64,000 bases of DNA from Micromonospora profundi (GCF_011927785.1 NZ_JAATJK010000001.1:682001-746000), one strand, 5' to 3'. Positions 50,358 to 60,151 are shown, counted from the stretch's first letter. The notes: generated by a model not told the origin, from the letters alone. Numbers and translations are program-made.

Positions 50358-51587
50358 ATGGACGAGCTACCCATAGGGCGGCGAGTGGCCTACTGGCGGG
50401 GCCGTCGCAAGATGTCGCAGCAGGTCTTCGCCGACCGGCTGGGCAAGTCGAAGAGCTGGGTGGACAAGGTCGAGCGCGGGGTCCGCCGGCTGGACAAATT
50501 CTCGGTCCTCTACGAGATCGCCGACATCCTCCAGATGGACGTGCAGTTGTTGCTGGGCCGGGACCCGGAGCGACGTACCGACGCGCTGAACTGCATCGAC
50601 CAGGTCGAGGTGCAGGAGATCCGGGCGGCCCTGGAGCGGTACGACTCGATGAGCGCCTACTTCGACGCGGCGCCCTGTCCGCCCCCGCTTGACGACATGC
50701 GCAAGGCCGTCAACCACGCCTGGCTCACCTACCAGTACGGCCGGTACGGGATGCTCACCCGGGCGCTGCCGAAGCTGCTGCGCGACGCCCAGGCGGCCGA
50801 TGCCGCGTACGGCGGCGCGCAGGCGCCGGAGGCGGCCCATCTGCTCGGGCAGGTCTACCAGATCGCCTCCTCGGTGCTGCGCAAGCTCGGCGAGTGCGAC
50901 CTGGCCTGGCTGGCGGCGGACCGGTCGATGGCTGTGGCCCAGCGGGCCGACGACCCGCTGCTGGCCGGCATTGCCACCACCCGGGTCTGCAACGCCCTTG
51001 TCGCCATGGGAAGGGGTCGCCCGGCGCTGGAGCTGAACGTCCAGATCGCCAACCGGCTTGCGCCCGGCGGCAGCAACGACGTCTCGCCGGCCCGGCTCTC
51101 GGTCTACGGCATGCTGCTGCTCCAGGGCGCGATGGCGGCTTCCCGGATCGGTGACTCGGCAAGCGTCGACGACCTGATCAACTGCGCGGAGGAAGCGGCC
51201 ACGCTGCTCGGTAGCGACCAGAACCACTACTGGACGTCGTTCGGCCCGACGAACGTCGAGTTGCACCGTGCCGCCGCCGCCGTGGAGTTGGGTGACGGAG
51301 GCCGGGCCGTGGAGGTGCACCGGCTGCGCATCTCGGAGCCTCTGTTCAACGCGTTGCTGCCCGAACGCCGTGCCCATCACCTGCTCGACATCGCCCGCGG
51401 GTACGCGCAGATCGGCGATGTGGCCAACGCCGGCGAGATGCTGCTGCTCGGTGATCGGCTCGCGCCGTCGGAGATCCGCTGCCGTCCGATCGCCCACGAG
51501 GTCATGTCGGACATCCTTCGTCGCACACGTGGTGCGCCGCCTTCTCCGGTAGCGGAGTTGGCTGAGCACATGGGAGTAGGGGTATGA
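50358..51587 (+). CDS. XRE-family helix-turn-helix regulator with TPR-like sensor domain
   Basis: A 409-residue regulator. The HTH near residues 8-60 reads RVAYWRGRRKMSQQVFADRL followed by KSKSWVDKVERGVR; the rest is helical with repeated Ala/Leu-rich pairs (AAHLLGQVYQIASSVLRKLG and similar), like the TPR domain of actinomycete XRE regulators that sense small ligands or peptides. ATG at 50358 is chosen over an upstream in-frame ATG for the usual family start. A 16-base gap separates it from the flavoprotein gene, so they likely share a transcript. Confidence 0.85.
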   Translation: MDELPIGRRVAYWRGRRKMSQQVFADRLGKSKSWVDKVERGVRRLDKFSVLYEIADILQMDVQLLLGRDPERRTDALNCIDQVEVQEIRAALERYDSMSAYFDAAPCPPPLDDMRKAVNHAWLTYQYGRYGMLTRALPKLLRDAQAADAAYGGAQAPEAAHLLGQVYQIASSVLRKLGECDLAWLAADRSMAVAQRADDPLLAGIATTRVCNALVAMGRGRPALELNVQIANRLAPGGSNDVSPARLSVYGMLLLQGAMAASRIGDSASVDDLINCAEEAATLLGSDQNHYWTSFGPTNVELHRAAAAVELGDGGRAVEVHRLRISEPLFNALLPERRAHHLLDIARGYAQIGDVANAGEMLLLGDRLAPSEIRCRPIAHEVMSDILRRTRGAPPSPVAELAEHMGVGV

Positions 51588-51603
51588 GCGCGGAGCCGGT
51601 CTG

Positions 51604-52176
51604 ATGACCGGCGGACAGCGCACAAGCGAGCACCGTTCGGTGCTCTATGTCATCGCCTGCGGTTCGCCGCTGGCACGTCACGTCGGGCGCCTGGTCGACC
51701 TGGCCCAGCAGGACGACTGGGACGTCTGCGTGATCACCACGCCGGACGGGGCCAAGTTCGTCGACCAGCCCGCCCTGACCCGCCAGACCGGGCACCCGGT
51801 GCGTACGCACTACAAGAACCCCGGTGATCCGGACGTGCTGCCGCCGGCCGACGCCATGATCGTGTGCCCGGCGACCGTGAACACGATCAACAAGTGGGCG
51901 GCCGGGATCGCTGACACTCTCGCCCTCGGGCTGCTGGTGGAGGCGCAGGGCAAGGGCCTGCCCATCGTGGCGGTGCCCTACACGAACGCCGCGATGGCCG
52001 CCCACCCGGCATTTCGGGCCGGTGTGGCCCGGCTGGCGGAATGGGGCGTCACGATGCTCTTCGGTGATCATGTGGTGCCCCTGCACCCGCCCGGGACAGG
52101 CGAACAGCACATGCACGTGTTCCCCTGGCAGATGCCGTTGGCCGCGCTGCGTACCGTCGCGTACCGCGCGGCCTGA
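51604..52176 (+). CDS. Flavoprotein (HFCD superfamily, PPC-decarboxylase-like)
   Basis: A 190-residue Rossmann-like flavoprotein of the homo-oligomeric flavin-containing Cys decarboxylase group. Motifs: VLYVIACGSPLARHVGRLVD, the FMN-binding VCPATVNTINKWAAGIADTL (the PASANT-like segment) and VAVPYTNAAMAAHPAF. The substrate-recognition Cys of true decarboxylases is not evident, so catalysis is uncertain. It is cotranscribed with the XRE regulator, a pair that recurs in actinomycetes by my memory. Confidence 0.82.
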   Translation: MTGGQRTSEHRSVLYVIACGSPLARHVGRLVDLAQQDDWDVCVITTPDGAKFVDQPALTRQTGHPVRTHYKNPGDPDVLPPADAMIVCPATVNTINKWAAGIADTLALGLLVEAQGKGLPIVAVPYTNAAMAAHPAFRAGVARLAEWGVTMLFGDHVVPLHPPGTGEQHMHVFPWQMPLAALRTVAYRAA

Positions 52177-52265
52177 CCGCCCGGCGGCCGCGTCCGCGAG
52201 GTAGCCCGACCGGCGCGGCCGGGCGTCGCCGCCGGACCGTCGCCGCGCCGGTAAGCTGGGCCGCC

Positions 52266-53138
52266 GTGAGCGTATGCGTATCCACCCCCTCGGTGACCGA
52301 CGTGGTCGCCGAGCTGGAGCGGCGCTACCCGCCGGTCTGGGCCGAGGAGTGGGACCGGGTCGGCCTGGTGCTCGGTGAGCCGGCCGCCCTCGTCCGCCGG
52401 GTGCTCTGTGTGGTCGACGTGGTGCCCGAGACGGTAGCCGAGGCGTTGGCCGTCGGCGCGGACATGATCGTCTCGCATCACCCGCTGTTGCTGCGGGGCG
52501 TCTCGTCGGTCGCCCCGACGACCTTCAAGGGCCGGATCGTGCACCAGTTGATCCGGGCCGGGGTGGCGCTCTACGTGGCACACACGAACGCCGACGTGGC
52601 GTCCCCCGGCGTCTCCGATGCCCTCGCCGCCCGGTTCGGCCTGACCGGGCTGCGCCCGTTGCAGCAGCCAGCGCCCGGTTCCCCCGCGTACGGCGACGAC
52701 CGGGGCTTCGGCCGGATCGGCGAGTTGCCCCGCCCGATGACCCTCGCCGAGTTGACAGGGCACGCCGCCGCCGTGCTCCCTGTCACGTCGTGGGGAGTTC
52801 GCGCTGCGGGGGATCCCGGGCGTATGGTTCGTACCCTCGCCGTCAGCGGCGGGTCGGGGGACAGTTTCCTCGGCGCCGCGACCGCTGCCGGGGTGGACGC
52901 GTTCCTGACCGCCGACCTGCGGCACCATCCGGCCGGCGAGCACCTCGCGGCCGATGGTCCCGCCCTGATCGACGCCGCCCACTGGGCGACCGAACGACCG
53001 TGGCTCGACGATCTGGCCGCCCTCCTTCGGGAGGCGCCGGGCGTCGAGACGCTGGTGTCCGACCTGGACACCGACCCGTGGACCGTGCACGCCGCCGCAC
53101 CCGCTGTGGACGACAAGGAGCCCGACCGTGAAGGCTGA
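52266..53138 (+). CDS. NIF3-like dinuclear metal protein
   Basis: A 290-residue member of the NIF3/DUF34 family, hexameric with a two-metal site. Metal-binding segments are VSHHPLLLRGV near 77, VAHTNADVAS near 106, DLRHHPAGEHL near 215 and DAAHWATERP near 235. Function debated; GTP cyclohydrolase-like and stress roles have been proposed. Start is a GTG. It is the first gene of a three-gene operon; it overlaps the next gene by 11 bases. Confidence 0.92.
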   Translation: MSVCVSTPSVTDVVAELERRYPPVWAEEWDRVGLVLGEPAALVRRVLCVVDVVPETVAEALAVGADMIVSHHPLLLRGVSSVAPTTFKGRIVHQLIRAGVALYVAHTNADVASPGVSDALAARFGLTGLRPLQQPAPGSPAYGDDRGFGRIGELPRPMTLAELTGHAAAVLPVTSWGVRAAGDPGRMVRTLAVSGGSGDSFLGAATAAGVDAFLTADLRHHPAGEHLAADGPALIDAAHWATERPWLDDLAALLREAPGVETLVSDLDTDPWTVHAAAPAVDDKEPDREG

Positions 53139-53865
53139 CCCCAAGGTGCAGAGCCGCCTGCTCGACCTTCAGGCCATCGACACCAACCTCGCCCAGCTCG
53201 CGCACCGCCGTCGGTCGCTGCCGGAGCGGGCCGAGCTGGAGGCGCTGGCCCGGGAGTTGTCGTCGCTGGAGGACGAGCGGGTCCGCGCCCAGGTGGCGGT
53301 CGACGACCTGGATCGGGACATCGCCCGCCTGGAGAAGGACGTCGACCAGGTCCGGGCGCGTAAGGAGAAGGACGAGAACCGGCTCGCCGCCGGCACCGGG
53401 CCGGCCCGGGAGCTGGAGGCGTTGCAGCACGAGCTGGTCTCGCTCAACCGGCGCCAGGGCGACCTGGAGGACGCCGAGTTGGAGCTGATGGAGCAGCGGG
53501 AGACCGCGCAGGGCGTGCTGGACGGCGTGGAGAAGCGGCTGGCCGAGGTCCGGGAGAAGCGGGCCGCCACCGAGCAGCGCCGCGACGACGCGCTGGCCGA
53601 GATCGCCAAGGAGGAGGAGTTCAAGCGGGGCGCCCGTCAGCCGCTCGCGGCCGACCTCCCGGCTGAGCTTGTCACCCTCTACGACAAGATCCGCGAAGAG
53701 ACCGGGCTGGGTGCGGCGCTGCTCACCGCGGGCCGCTGCGGAGGCTGCCGGCTGGAGCTGTCCGGCGCCGACCTGGCGCGGATCCGCAAGACCGCTCCGG
53801 ACGACGTGGTCCGCTGCGAGGACTGTCGACGGATCATGGTCCGCACCAACGAGTCGGGCCTGTAG
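53128..53865 (+). CDS. Coiled-coil C4 zinc-ribbon protein
   Basis: A 245-residue protein: a long coiled coil (about 20-165, with ELEALARELSSLEDERVRAQ and many Glu/Arg/Leu heptads) ending in a zinc ribbon (GRCGGCRLEL and VRCEDCRRIM). Homologous to mycobacterial Rv2229c, which lies in the same order beside NIF3 and the RNase H fusion. Likely an RNA- or nucleic acid-linked factor; exact role unknown. GTG start overlaps the NIF3 gene. Confidence 0.88.
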   Translation: MKADPKVQSRLLDLQAIDTNLAQLAHRRRSLPERAELEALARELSSLEDERVRAQVAVDDLDRDIARLEKDVDQVRARKEKDENRLAAGTGPARELEALQHELVSLNRRQGDLEDAELELMEQRETAQGVLDGVEKRLAEVREKRAATEQRRDDALAEIAKEEEFKRGARQPLAADLPAELVTLYDKIREETGLGAALLTAGRCGGCRLELSGADLARIRKTAPDDVVRCEDCRRIMVRTNESGL

Positions 53866-53868
53866 GTC

Positions 53869-55026
53869 GTGGCACCGCGCGTGGTAGTCGTCGAGGCCGA
53901 CGGCGGGTCCCGGGGCAACCCCGGTCCGGCCGGCTACGGCGCGGTGGTGCGCGACGCGGAGACCGGCGAGGTGCTCGCCGAACGCTCCGAGTCCCTGGGT
54001 ACGGCGACAAACAACGTCGCCGAGTACCAGGGGCTGATCGCCGGTCTGACGGCCGCCGCCGAGGTGGGTGCCAGCGAGGTGGACGTCCGGATGGACTCGA
54101 AGCTCGTGGTCGAGCAGATGTGCGGCCGGTGGCAGATCAAGCACCCCGGTCTGCGTCCGCTGGCCGCACAGGCGGCGACGCTCGTGGGCCGGTTCGACGC
54201 CGTCCGGTTCACCTGGATTCCCCGCGACCAGAACCGGCACGCCGACGCGCTCGCCAACGCCGCGATGGACGCCGCCGCAGGCCGCCCCACGCCCTCCGCC
54301 ACCAGCGCCCCGGCCTCGGCCAGCGCACCCGCCGGCGGTGCCGTGATCGGCAGCGACCCGGCGACCGCACCGGCGTCCTGGGAGCCGCGTCCGAGCTTCA
54401 CCGCCACCCGGCTGGTACTGGTGCGCCACGGCGAGACCGAGTACACCGAGCAGGGCCGCTACTCCGGCCGGGGCGACGTGCCGCTCTCCGCGCGCGGCCG
54501 CGCCCAGGCCCGCGCCACCGCCGCCCGGGTCGCCGAGCTGGTCCCTTCCGTCGCGGCCGTGCTCAGCTCACCGCTGTCCCGGTGTACGTCCACGGCGGCG
54601 ACGATCGCCGGTGCGCTCGGTGACGTGCCGGTACGCACCGAGGACGACCTGATCGAGTGCGACTTCGGCCAGTGGGAGGGGCGTACCTTCGCCGAGGTGC
54701 GTCAGCAGTGGCCGGGGGAGATGGACGCCTGGCTCGCCTCACCCCGGATCGCTCCGCCGGGCGGTGAGTCGTTCACCCAGGTGGCCGAGCGCATCCGGCG
54801 GGTCGTCGGCGCGCTTCCCACGGCGTACCCCGCGGAGGCTGTGGTTGTCGTCTCCCACGTCTCGCCGATCAAGCTGGCGCTGCGCGATGCGCTCGCCGCC
54901 GGTGACGGTTTCCTACATCGGCTCTTTCTGGACGCGGCCGGCATCTCGGTGCTCGACATGTGGCCCGACGGTGGGATCGCGGTGCGGACGGTAAACGACA
55001 CCGCACACCTCGCCAAGATCGACTAA
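53869..55026 (+). CDS. Bifunctional RNase HI / histidine phosphatase
   Basis: A 385-residue fusion. The N-terminal RNase HI domain (1-135) has the four acidic residues Asp11 (EADGGSRGNPG), Glu52 (NVAEYQGL), Asp76 (RMDSKLV) and Asp126 (NRHADALAN). After a Pro/Ala/Ser linker the C-terminal domain is a histidine phosphatase of CobC type with LVRHGETEYTEQGRYSG (His187) and VVVSHVSPIK (His330). Mycobacterial Rv2228c has the same layout; it degrades RNA in RNA-DNA hybrids and dephosphorylates an alpha-ribazole-like substrate. Confidence 0.93.
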   Translation: MAPRVVVVEADGGSRGNPGPAGYGAVVRDAETGEVLAERSESLGTATNNVAEYQGLIAGLTAAAEVGASEVDVRMDSKLVVEQMCGRWQIKHPGLRPLAAQAATLVGRFDAVRFTWIPRDQNRHADALANAAMDAAAGRPTPSATSAPASASAPAGGAVIGSDPATAPASWEPRPSFTATRLVLVRHGETEYTEQGRYSGRGDVPLSARGRAQARATAARVAELVPSVAAVLSSPLSRCTSTAATIAGALGDVPVRTEDDLIECDFGQWEGRTFAEVRQQWPGEMDAWLASPRIAPPGGESFTQVAERIRRVVGALPTAYPAEAVVVVSHVSPIKLALRDALAAGDGFLHRLFLDAAGISVLDMWPDGGIAVRTVNDTAHLAKID

Positions 55027-55307
55027 TTCCCACCTATCGGGAGGGTTTTAGCTTCAGGGCTCCGACCAGGGCGGAAACCGTTGACAGTGGAGCTCCTGCG
55101 CCCCAAGATCGGTTTGTGCGAAGCGTTCACCTGACGAAGCGGGGTCACATCGACCTCCTGCGCGTCGCCAGCGCAGCCTGTCGACGCTCCATCTGACGCC
55201 GGGTCCACCCCTTTCTCGCACGCAGCAGGCGTACCCCCCTTCACCGTTGGTCTCCGGCCCAGCGGCGAGTCCGCCTGCGCGCGTACCTCCCGACAGGAGA
55301 TCTGTCC

Positions 55308-57779
55308 ATGTTGCTCAAGAGACGTCTGTCCCGCCTCACCGTGACGGTGGTGAGCACCGCGCTACTGGCCACCGTGGCCCTGACGAACCCGGCGTCCGCC
55401 AAACCGGGGCACTCGACCCCGGGGCATCCCGCGCCGAAGCACGGTGCCAACCACTCCGACGTCCGGGGCTACCCCCGGCAGAGCACCCTCCCGGTCTGGC
55501 CGGACAACCCGGCTGACGCCTCGATCGCGATCGGTGTCGTCCCCTACGACGAGATCGCGCCGAAGCTGAACGCCCTCCAGCGGGCCAGCAACCGGGTCTC
55601 CGCCCACGTCGCCGGCAAGTCCGCCGGTGGCTACGACCTGTACGTGGTCACCGTGACCGCGCCGGAGAGCCGCGCCGAGGCCCAGCAGCAGGAGACCTGG
55701 AAGCGGCTCATCGAGGACGACCCGGCACGGGCGCAGCGGGACCGCAAGCTGCTCGCCGGCTACAAGACCCCGCTGTTCGTCAACGGCAACCTGCACGGCA
55801 ACGAGTGGGAGGGCACGGACGCCGCGCTGCGGGTCATCGAGGACCTCGCCACCGACCGCAGCCCCGAGGTGGCAGCGCTGCTCAAGCGCAACCGGCTGGT
55901 CTTCATCGTCACCGCGAACCCGGACGGACGGGTGGCCGGGACCCGGCCCAACTCGGCGGGTTACGACCTCAACCGTGACCTCACCATCGTCTCGCAGCCC
56001 GAGACCAGGATCATCCGTGATCTGATCATCGACACCAAGCCGATCATCACGCTGGACCTGCACGGATACGTCAACCCGACCCTGCTGCACCCCAGCACCC
56101 CGCCGCACAACGTCAACAACGAGTACGACCTGTACATCAAGCACGGCCTGCCGAACGCCCTGGCAATCGAGGAGGGCCTGCGCGGTCTGGGCTACCCCGA
56201 GACCCAGCAGGCGCGGATTCCGTTCCGTGACGACGAGCCGGGCGTGTGGGACGACTTCCCGCCGATCTACGTGCCGTCGTTCGCCATGCTCCAGAGCAGC
56301 ATCCCGTACACCATCGAGGCGCCGCTCAACCCGCGCGGCACAAACCTCACCCCGGCCGAGCGGGTCCGTCGCTCCGGCATCAACACCGACGTGCACGAGG
56401 TGGCGATCCGTACGTCGCTGCGCTACATCCAGGACCACCGCGCGCAGGTGCTGCACGACCAGGCCGAGGTCTACCGCCGTGGCCTCGCCGGTGAGCCGCT
56501 GCGCGACATCCCCGACGGCTACGTGCCGGGCTGGGGTCCGGAGGACAACTACAACACCACGTTCCCCCGGTCGTACGTCATCCCGGCCGGCACCGGACAG
56601 CGCTCCGAGCCCGCCGCGGCCCGACTGGTCGACCTGCTGGTCGGCAGCGGCGGCCGGGTGTGGCAGGCGAAGAAGGCGTTCAAGGCCGACGGCAAGACCT
56701 ACCCGGCCGGCTCGTACGTCGTCGACATGCACCAGCCCAAGCGTGGCCTGGTCAACTCGCTGCTCGAACCGGGCGCGGACATCACCGACCGGGTGGGCGA
56801 CCTCTACGCCGGCCCGGCCGCCTGGAGCCAGGGCCTGACCTGGGGCGCCACTGTGGACACCCTGTGGAACACCCTGCCCAAGGTGCCCCTGGAGCGGATC
56901 AACGACGCGCGTGCCGAGGGCACCCTGCCCGCCGGCAAGTCCGACCTGCGTCTGGACCTGCGCGACGCCGCCGACCTGCTCGTGGTGAACTCGCTGCTGG
57001 CCAAGAACGTCGCGGTCCACCGGCTCGCCGACGGATCGGTTGTCGTTCCGAACACCCCGGCCAACCTGAAGCTGGCCCGTGCCGAGGTGAAGGCTCACGG
57101 CGTGCGCTTCGAAGCGGCGCCGAAGGGTTGGCGGGGCACTCGGCTGGACCGGGTCGTTGTCGGCTACATCGGCACCGTCGAGGAGCGGGACACTCTCGCC
57201 GCCCTGGGCTTCGAGGCGCGTGCGGTGACAGCCGCGACGCTTGCCGGCACGCTGACGTCCGACGTCGACGTGCTGCTTGTCGCCAGCAACGTCAACCTGA
57301 CGAACCTGACCGCCGAGAACCGGGCTGCCCTTGACGGCTTCCTGGCCCGCGGCGGCGGCGTGGTCGGCCTGGGCACCCCCGGGGCGTCCTTCGGCAACGG
57401 CACCGGGCTGCTGAGCGTGACCGCCACAGCGGCACCGAGCCTGGCCAGCGGCGTGGCCAACATCGTGAACAACGGCGGGCCGGTCACCACCTCGGCCATC
57501 CCGCACTCGTTCATCAGCCAGCCCGTCTGGTTCACCAACCTGGGCGCCAACGTCCAGGTCGAGCAGTCGTACGCCGCCGACCCGCTGCTGTCGGGCTGGT
57601 GGGCCACCAGCGGCGCCAACGGGCAGGCCGCTGCGGCAAACAACGCCAGCATCGTGCGGGCCGTCTCCACGGCAGGCAACGGCGTGGTGCTGTTCGGCAC
57701 CGACCCGACGTTCCGCCTGCACCCCAAGGGTCTGCAGTCGCAGCTCGGTCGGGCGCTGCTCTGGGCAGCCCAGCGTTGA
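55308..57779 (+). CDS. Secreted M14-family zinc carboxypeptidase
   Basis: An 823-residue exported peptidase. Signal peptide LTVTVVSTALLATVALTNPA is cut after ASA. The M14 domain has the zinc ligands His163 and Glu166 (NGNLHGNEWEG), His252 (LDLHGYVNP) and the catalytic Glu337 (SIPYTIEAPLN). The C-terminal ~450 residues contain a glutamine-amidotransferase-like or beta-rich accessory region (RVVVGYIGTVEERDTLAALG; ALDGFLARGGGVVGLGTPGA), giving a long form of the family. Acts outside the cell on peptides. The 281-base gap upstream has no clear promoter other than TTGACA at 55081. Confidence 0.9.
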   Translation: MLLKRRLSRLTVTVVSTALLATVALTNPASAKPGHSTPGHPAPKHGANHSDVRGYPRQSTLPVWPDNPADASIAIGVVPYDEIAPKLNALQRASNRVSAHVAGKSAGGYDLYVVTVTAPESRAEAQQQETWKRLIEDDPARAQRDRKLLAGYKTPLFVNGNLHGNEWEGTDAALRVIEDLATDRSPEVAALLKRNRLVFIVTANPDGRVAGTRPNSAGYDLNRDLTIVSQPETRIIRDLIIDTKPIITLDLHGYVNPTLLHPSTPPHNVNNEYDLYIKHGLPNALAIEEGLRGLGYPETQQARIPFRDDEPGVWDDFPPIYVPSFAMLQSSIPYTIEAPLNPRGTNLTPAERVRRSGINTDVHEVAIRTSLRYIQDHRAQVLHDQAEVYRRGLAGEPLRDIPDGYVPGWGPEDNYNTTFPRSYVIPAGTGQRSEPAAARLVDLLVGSGGRVWQAKKAFKADGKTYPAGSYVVDMHQPKRGLVNSLLEPGADITDRVGDLYAGPAAWSQGLTWGATVDTLWNTLPKVPLERINDARAEGTLPAGKSDLRLDLRDAADLLVVNSLLAKNVAVHRLADGSVVVPNTPANLKLARAEVKAHGVRFEAAPKGWRGTRLDRVVVGYIGTVEERDTLAALGFEARAVTAATLAGTLTSDVDVLLVASNVNLTNLTAENRAALDGFLARGGGVVGLGTPGASFGNGTGLLSVTATAAPSLASGVANIVNNGGPVTTSAIPHSFISQPVWFTNLGANVQVEQSYAADPLLSGWWATSGANGQAAAANNASIVRAVSTAGNGVVLFGTDPTFRLHPKGLQSQLGRALLWAAQR

Positions 57780-57809
57780 GGCTGATCGGGTGAGCTGACA
57801 GCCTGCCCA

Positions 57810-57846
57810 CGTGGGGCCCGGGTGCGTTTCGCACCCGGGCCCCACG
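57810..57846 (+). terminator. Strong hairpin terminator after the carboxypeptidase
   Basis: Perfect 16-base stem CGTGGGGCCCGGGTGC (57810-57825) with GCACCCGGGCCCCACG (57831-57846) around a five-base loop, 30 bases beyond the stop codon. It is one of the most stable hairpins in the window. Confidence 0.85.
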
Positions 57847-58021
57847 CCGTCTCCGGGGCGGCTCGGATCGGCCCGACACCGGGTACGTCTGTCGATGCCG
57901 CTGGGCGCACTACGGACGCCGTTCGGCGCAGCACCGTCCATTCATCGACCGTGATGACGGTCACAGAGTCGTAGCCTCCGGCCGTTACATCGAGAGCCAC
58001 GACTCCCCGGAGGTGTGTCAG

Positions 58022-58276
58022 ATGGCTGTACCGGAACCGGATGCGCCCACCACGGCGCCCACGACGGCCCAGTCCAGGGCGAAGGACCACAGCCCCTGGA
58101 ACTGGCTGCTCTTTGTGCCAATCGTGGTGCCGCTGATCCCGGCGTTCTTCAACGGCGACGCACCACGGATCTTCGGGTTCCCCCGCTACTACTGGCTGCA
58201 ACTGACCTGGATCCTGCTCGGCGTGTCCACCACGACGTTCGTCTACCAGATGACGAAGAAGCGGAGGGTCCGGTGA
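58022..58276 (+). CDS. DUF3311 small membrane protein, symporter partner
   Basis: An 84-residue protein with two membrane helices (NWLLFVPIVVPLIPAFF and YWLQLTWILLGVSTTTFVY) linked by a GDAPRIFGFPRYY loop, and a basic tail. DUF3311 proteins pair with sodium:solute symporters, here 58 bases downstream. GGAGG stands eight bases before the ATG at 58022. Probably an accessory subunit of the transporter. Confidence 0.88.
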   Translation: MAVPEPDAPTTAPTTAQSRAKDHSPWNWLLFVPIVVPLIPAFFNGDAPRIFGFPRYYWLQLTWILLGVSTTTFVYQMTKKRRVR

Positions 58277-58334
58277 GCGCGAGGAGTGAGCCGGGTTTGC
58301 GAGTCCCGCAGTCGCGAACGAAGGAGGTTCGCTG

Positions 58335-59984
58335 ATGTGGCGCGACCATCTCACCGAGATCATCGTCTTCACTCTGCTGTTCCTCCTGGTCAGCGCCATG
58401 GGCTTCGTGGCAGCGCGCTGGCGGGCGCCGAAGGACATGGCGCACCTGGACGAGTGGGGTCTGGGCGGGCGCAGCTTCGGCGGCTGGATCACGTGGTTCC
58501 TGGTCGGCGGTGACCTCTACACCGCGTACACATTCGTGGCGGTGCCGGCGCTGATGTTCGGAGCCGGCGCGGCCGGGTTCTTCGCGGTGCCGTACACGAT
58601 CGTCGTCTACCCGCTTGTCTTCCTGGTGCTGATCCGGCTCTGGTCGGTCTCGCACCGGCACGGGTTCGTGACGCCCGCCGACTTCGTCCGCAGGCGGTTC
58701 GACTCGCCGGTGCTGGCGCTGCTGATCGCGATCACCGGGATCGTGGCCACGATGCCGTACATCGCCCTGCAACTGGTCGGCATCGAGGCGGTCCTCAAGA
58801 CCATGGGCGTGACGGGGGAGAGCGCCCTGGCCCGGCACCTGCCGATCATCATCGCGTTCGCCATCCTGGCCGCGTACACCTATCAGTCGGGGCTGCGCGC
58901 GCCGGCGCTCATCGCGTTCGTCAAGGACAGCCTGATCTACATCGTGATTCTTGTGGCGGTCATCTACCTGCCGTACAAGCTGGGTGGTTGGGGCGACATC
59001 TTCGACGCGGCGGACGCGAAGTTCCAGGCGTCGCCGAACCCGAACGACGGCATCCTGCTCAACGGCAACAACCAGCTCCAGTACGTCACACTGGCGTTCG
59101 GTTCGGCGCTGGCGCTGTTCCTCTACCCGCACAGCATCACCGGTGTGCTGGCCAGCCGGAACCGCGACGTGATCAAGCGGAACATGTCGGCGCTGCCCGC
59201 GTACAGTCTGCTGCTCGGTCTGATCGCGCTGCTCGGCTACATGGCCATCGCGGCGGGGGTGAAGCCGCTGCCCGGGGCGACCGAGGGCAGCGTCGACAAC
59301 AACACGATCGTGCCGCTGCTGTTCGACCAGCAGTTCCCGGACTGGTTCGCCGGGGTCGCCTACGCCGCCATCGGCATCGGCGCGCTGGTGCCGGCGGCCA
59401 TCATGTCGATCGCGGCGGCGAACCTGTTCACCCGCAACATCTACAAGGAGTACCTGAAGCGGGACGCGACCGCCGCGCAGGAGGCGAACGTCTCGAAGAT
59501 CACCTCACTGGTGGTCAAGGTGGGGGCTGTGGCCTGCATCGTCTTCCTCGACCCGCAGTTCTCCATCGACCTCCAGCTCATCGGCGGCGTGATCATCCTT
59601 CAGACGCTGCCGGCGGTGGCGCTGGGCCTCTACACGCGCTGGTTCCACCGGACGGCGCTGATCGCCGGCTGGGCCGCCGGCATGGGGCTCGGCATGTGGA
59701 TGCTCTACCACGTGGCCAGCCCGACCCGGAAGCACTTCGGCGGCTCGGCGTTCCCGCTGGAGAAGTTCGGCTTCGACACCCCCAAGACGATCTACGTGGG
59801 CATCGTGGCGGTACTTGTCAACCTGGCGGTAGCGGCCCTGTTGACGCTGATCCTGCATGCTGCCAAGGCCCCCGAAGGCGTCGACGGAACAACCCCGGAC
59901 GACTACTTCGCCGACGAGGGCGACCCCCGAGTAACCCCAGGCCCCACCTCCGAAGCCAACGCAGCCCGAGAACCAGTCGCCTAA
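58335..59984 (+). CDS. Sodium:solute symporter family permease
   Basis: A 549-residue membrane protein with about 13 helices. SSS hallmarks are the N-terminal GLGGRSFGGWITWFLVGGDL followed by YTAYTFVAVPALMFGAG, the middle GIGALVPAAIMSIAAANLFT and an Asp/Glu-rich tail outside the membrane. With the DUF3311 partner it resembles bacterial monocarboxylate uptake systems; the substrate is not certain. AGGAGG lies seven bases before the ATG. Confidence 0.9.
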   Translation: MWRDHLTEIIVFTLLFLLVSAMGFVAARWRAPKDMAHLDEWGLGGRSFGGWITWFLVGGDLYTAYTFVAVPALMFGAGAAGFFAVPYTIVVYPLVFLVLIRLWSVSHRHGFVTPADFVRRRFDSPVLALLIAITGIVATMPYIALQLVGIEAVLKTMGVTGESALARHLPIIIAFAILAAYTYQSGLRAPALIAFVKDSLIYIVILVAVIYLPYKLGGWGDIFDAADAKFQASPNPNDGILLNGNNQLQYVTLAFGSALALFLYPHSITGVLASRNRDVIKRNMSALPAYSLLLGLIALLGYMAIAAGVKPLPGATEGSVDNNTIVPLLFDQQFPDWFAGVAYAAIGIGALVPAAIMSIAAANLFTRNIYKEYLKRDATAAQEANVSKITSLVVKVGAVACIVFLDPQFSIDLQLIGGVIILQTLPAVALGLYTRWFHRTALIAGWAAGMGLGMWMLYHVASPTRKHFGGSAFPLEKFGFDTPKTIYVGIVAVLVNLAVAALLTLILHAAKAPEGVDGTTPDDYFADEGDPRVTPGPTSEANAAREPVA

Positions 59985-60059
59985 CCCCGCCCCGCCCCGC
60001 CCGGCCCGTCCCTCCCCGTCCCTCCCCGACCCGTCCCCGTCCCCGCCCCTTCCGTCCCG

Positions 60060-60134
60060 GTCGATCATGGAGTTGTGGTGCCTGGTTGACGGTGGTTCAC
60101 GCCATTCGTCCCCCACCACAACTCCATGATCGAC
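60060..60134. repeat. 75-bp intergenic palindromic element, type 5
   Basis: Perfect 21-base arms at 60060-60080 (beginning GTCGATCATGGAGTTGTGGT) and 60114-60134 (ending CCACAACTCCATGATCGAC) around a 33-base centre. It sits between the convergent symporter and TetR genes and could terminate both. From memory, 'catgatcgac' palindromes are dispersed in Micromonospora. The upstream stretch 59985-60055 is C-rich low-complexity sequence. Confidence 0.8.
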
Positions 60135-60151
60135 GGAGGCCTGGACGTTTG

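Noticed and set aside
55362..57941. An 859-codon open frame antisense to the carboxypeptidase gene
   Set aside because: Shadow of the M14 gene; no motif and no ribosome site.
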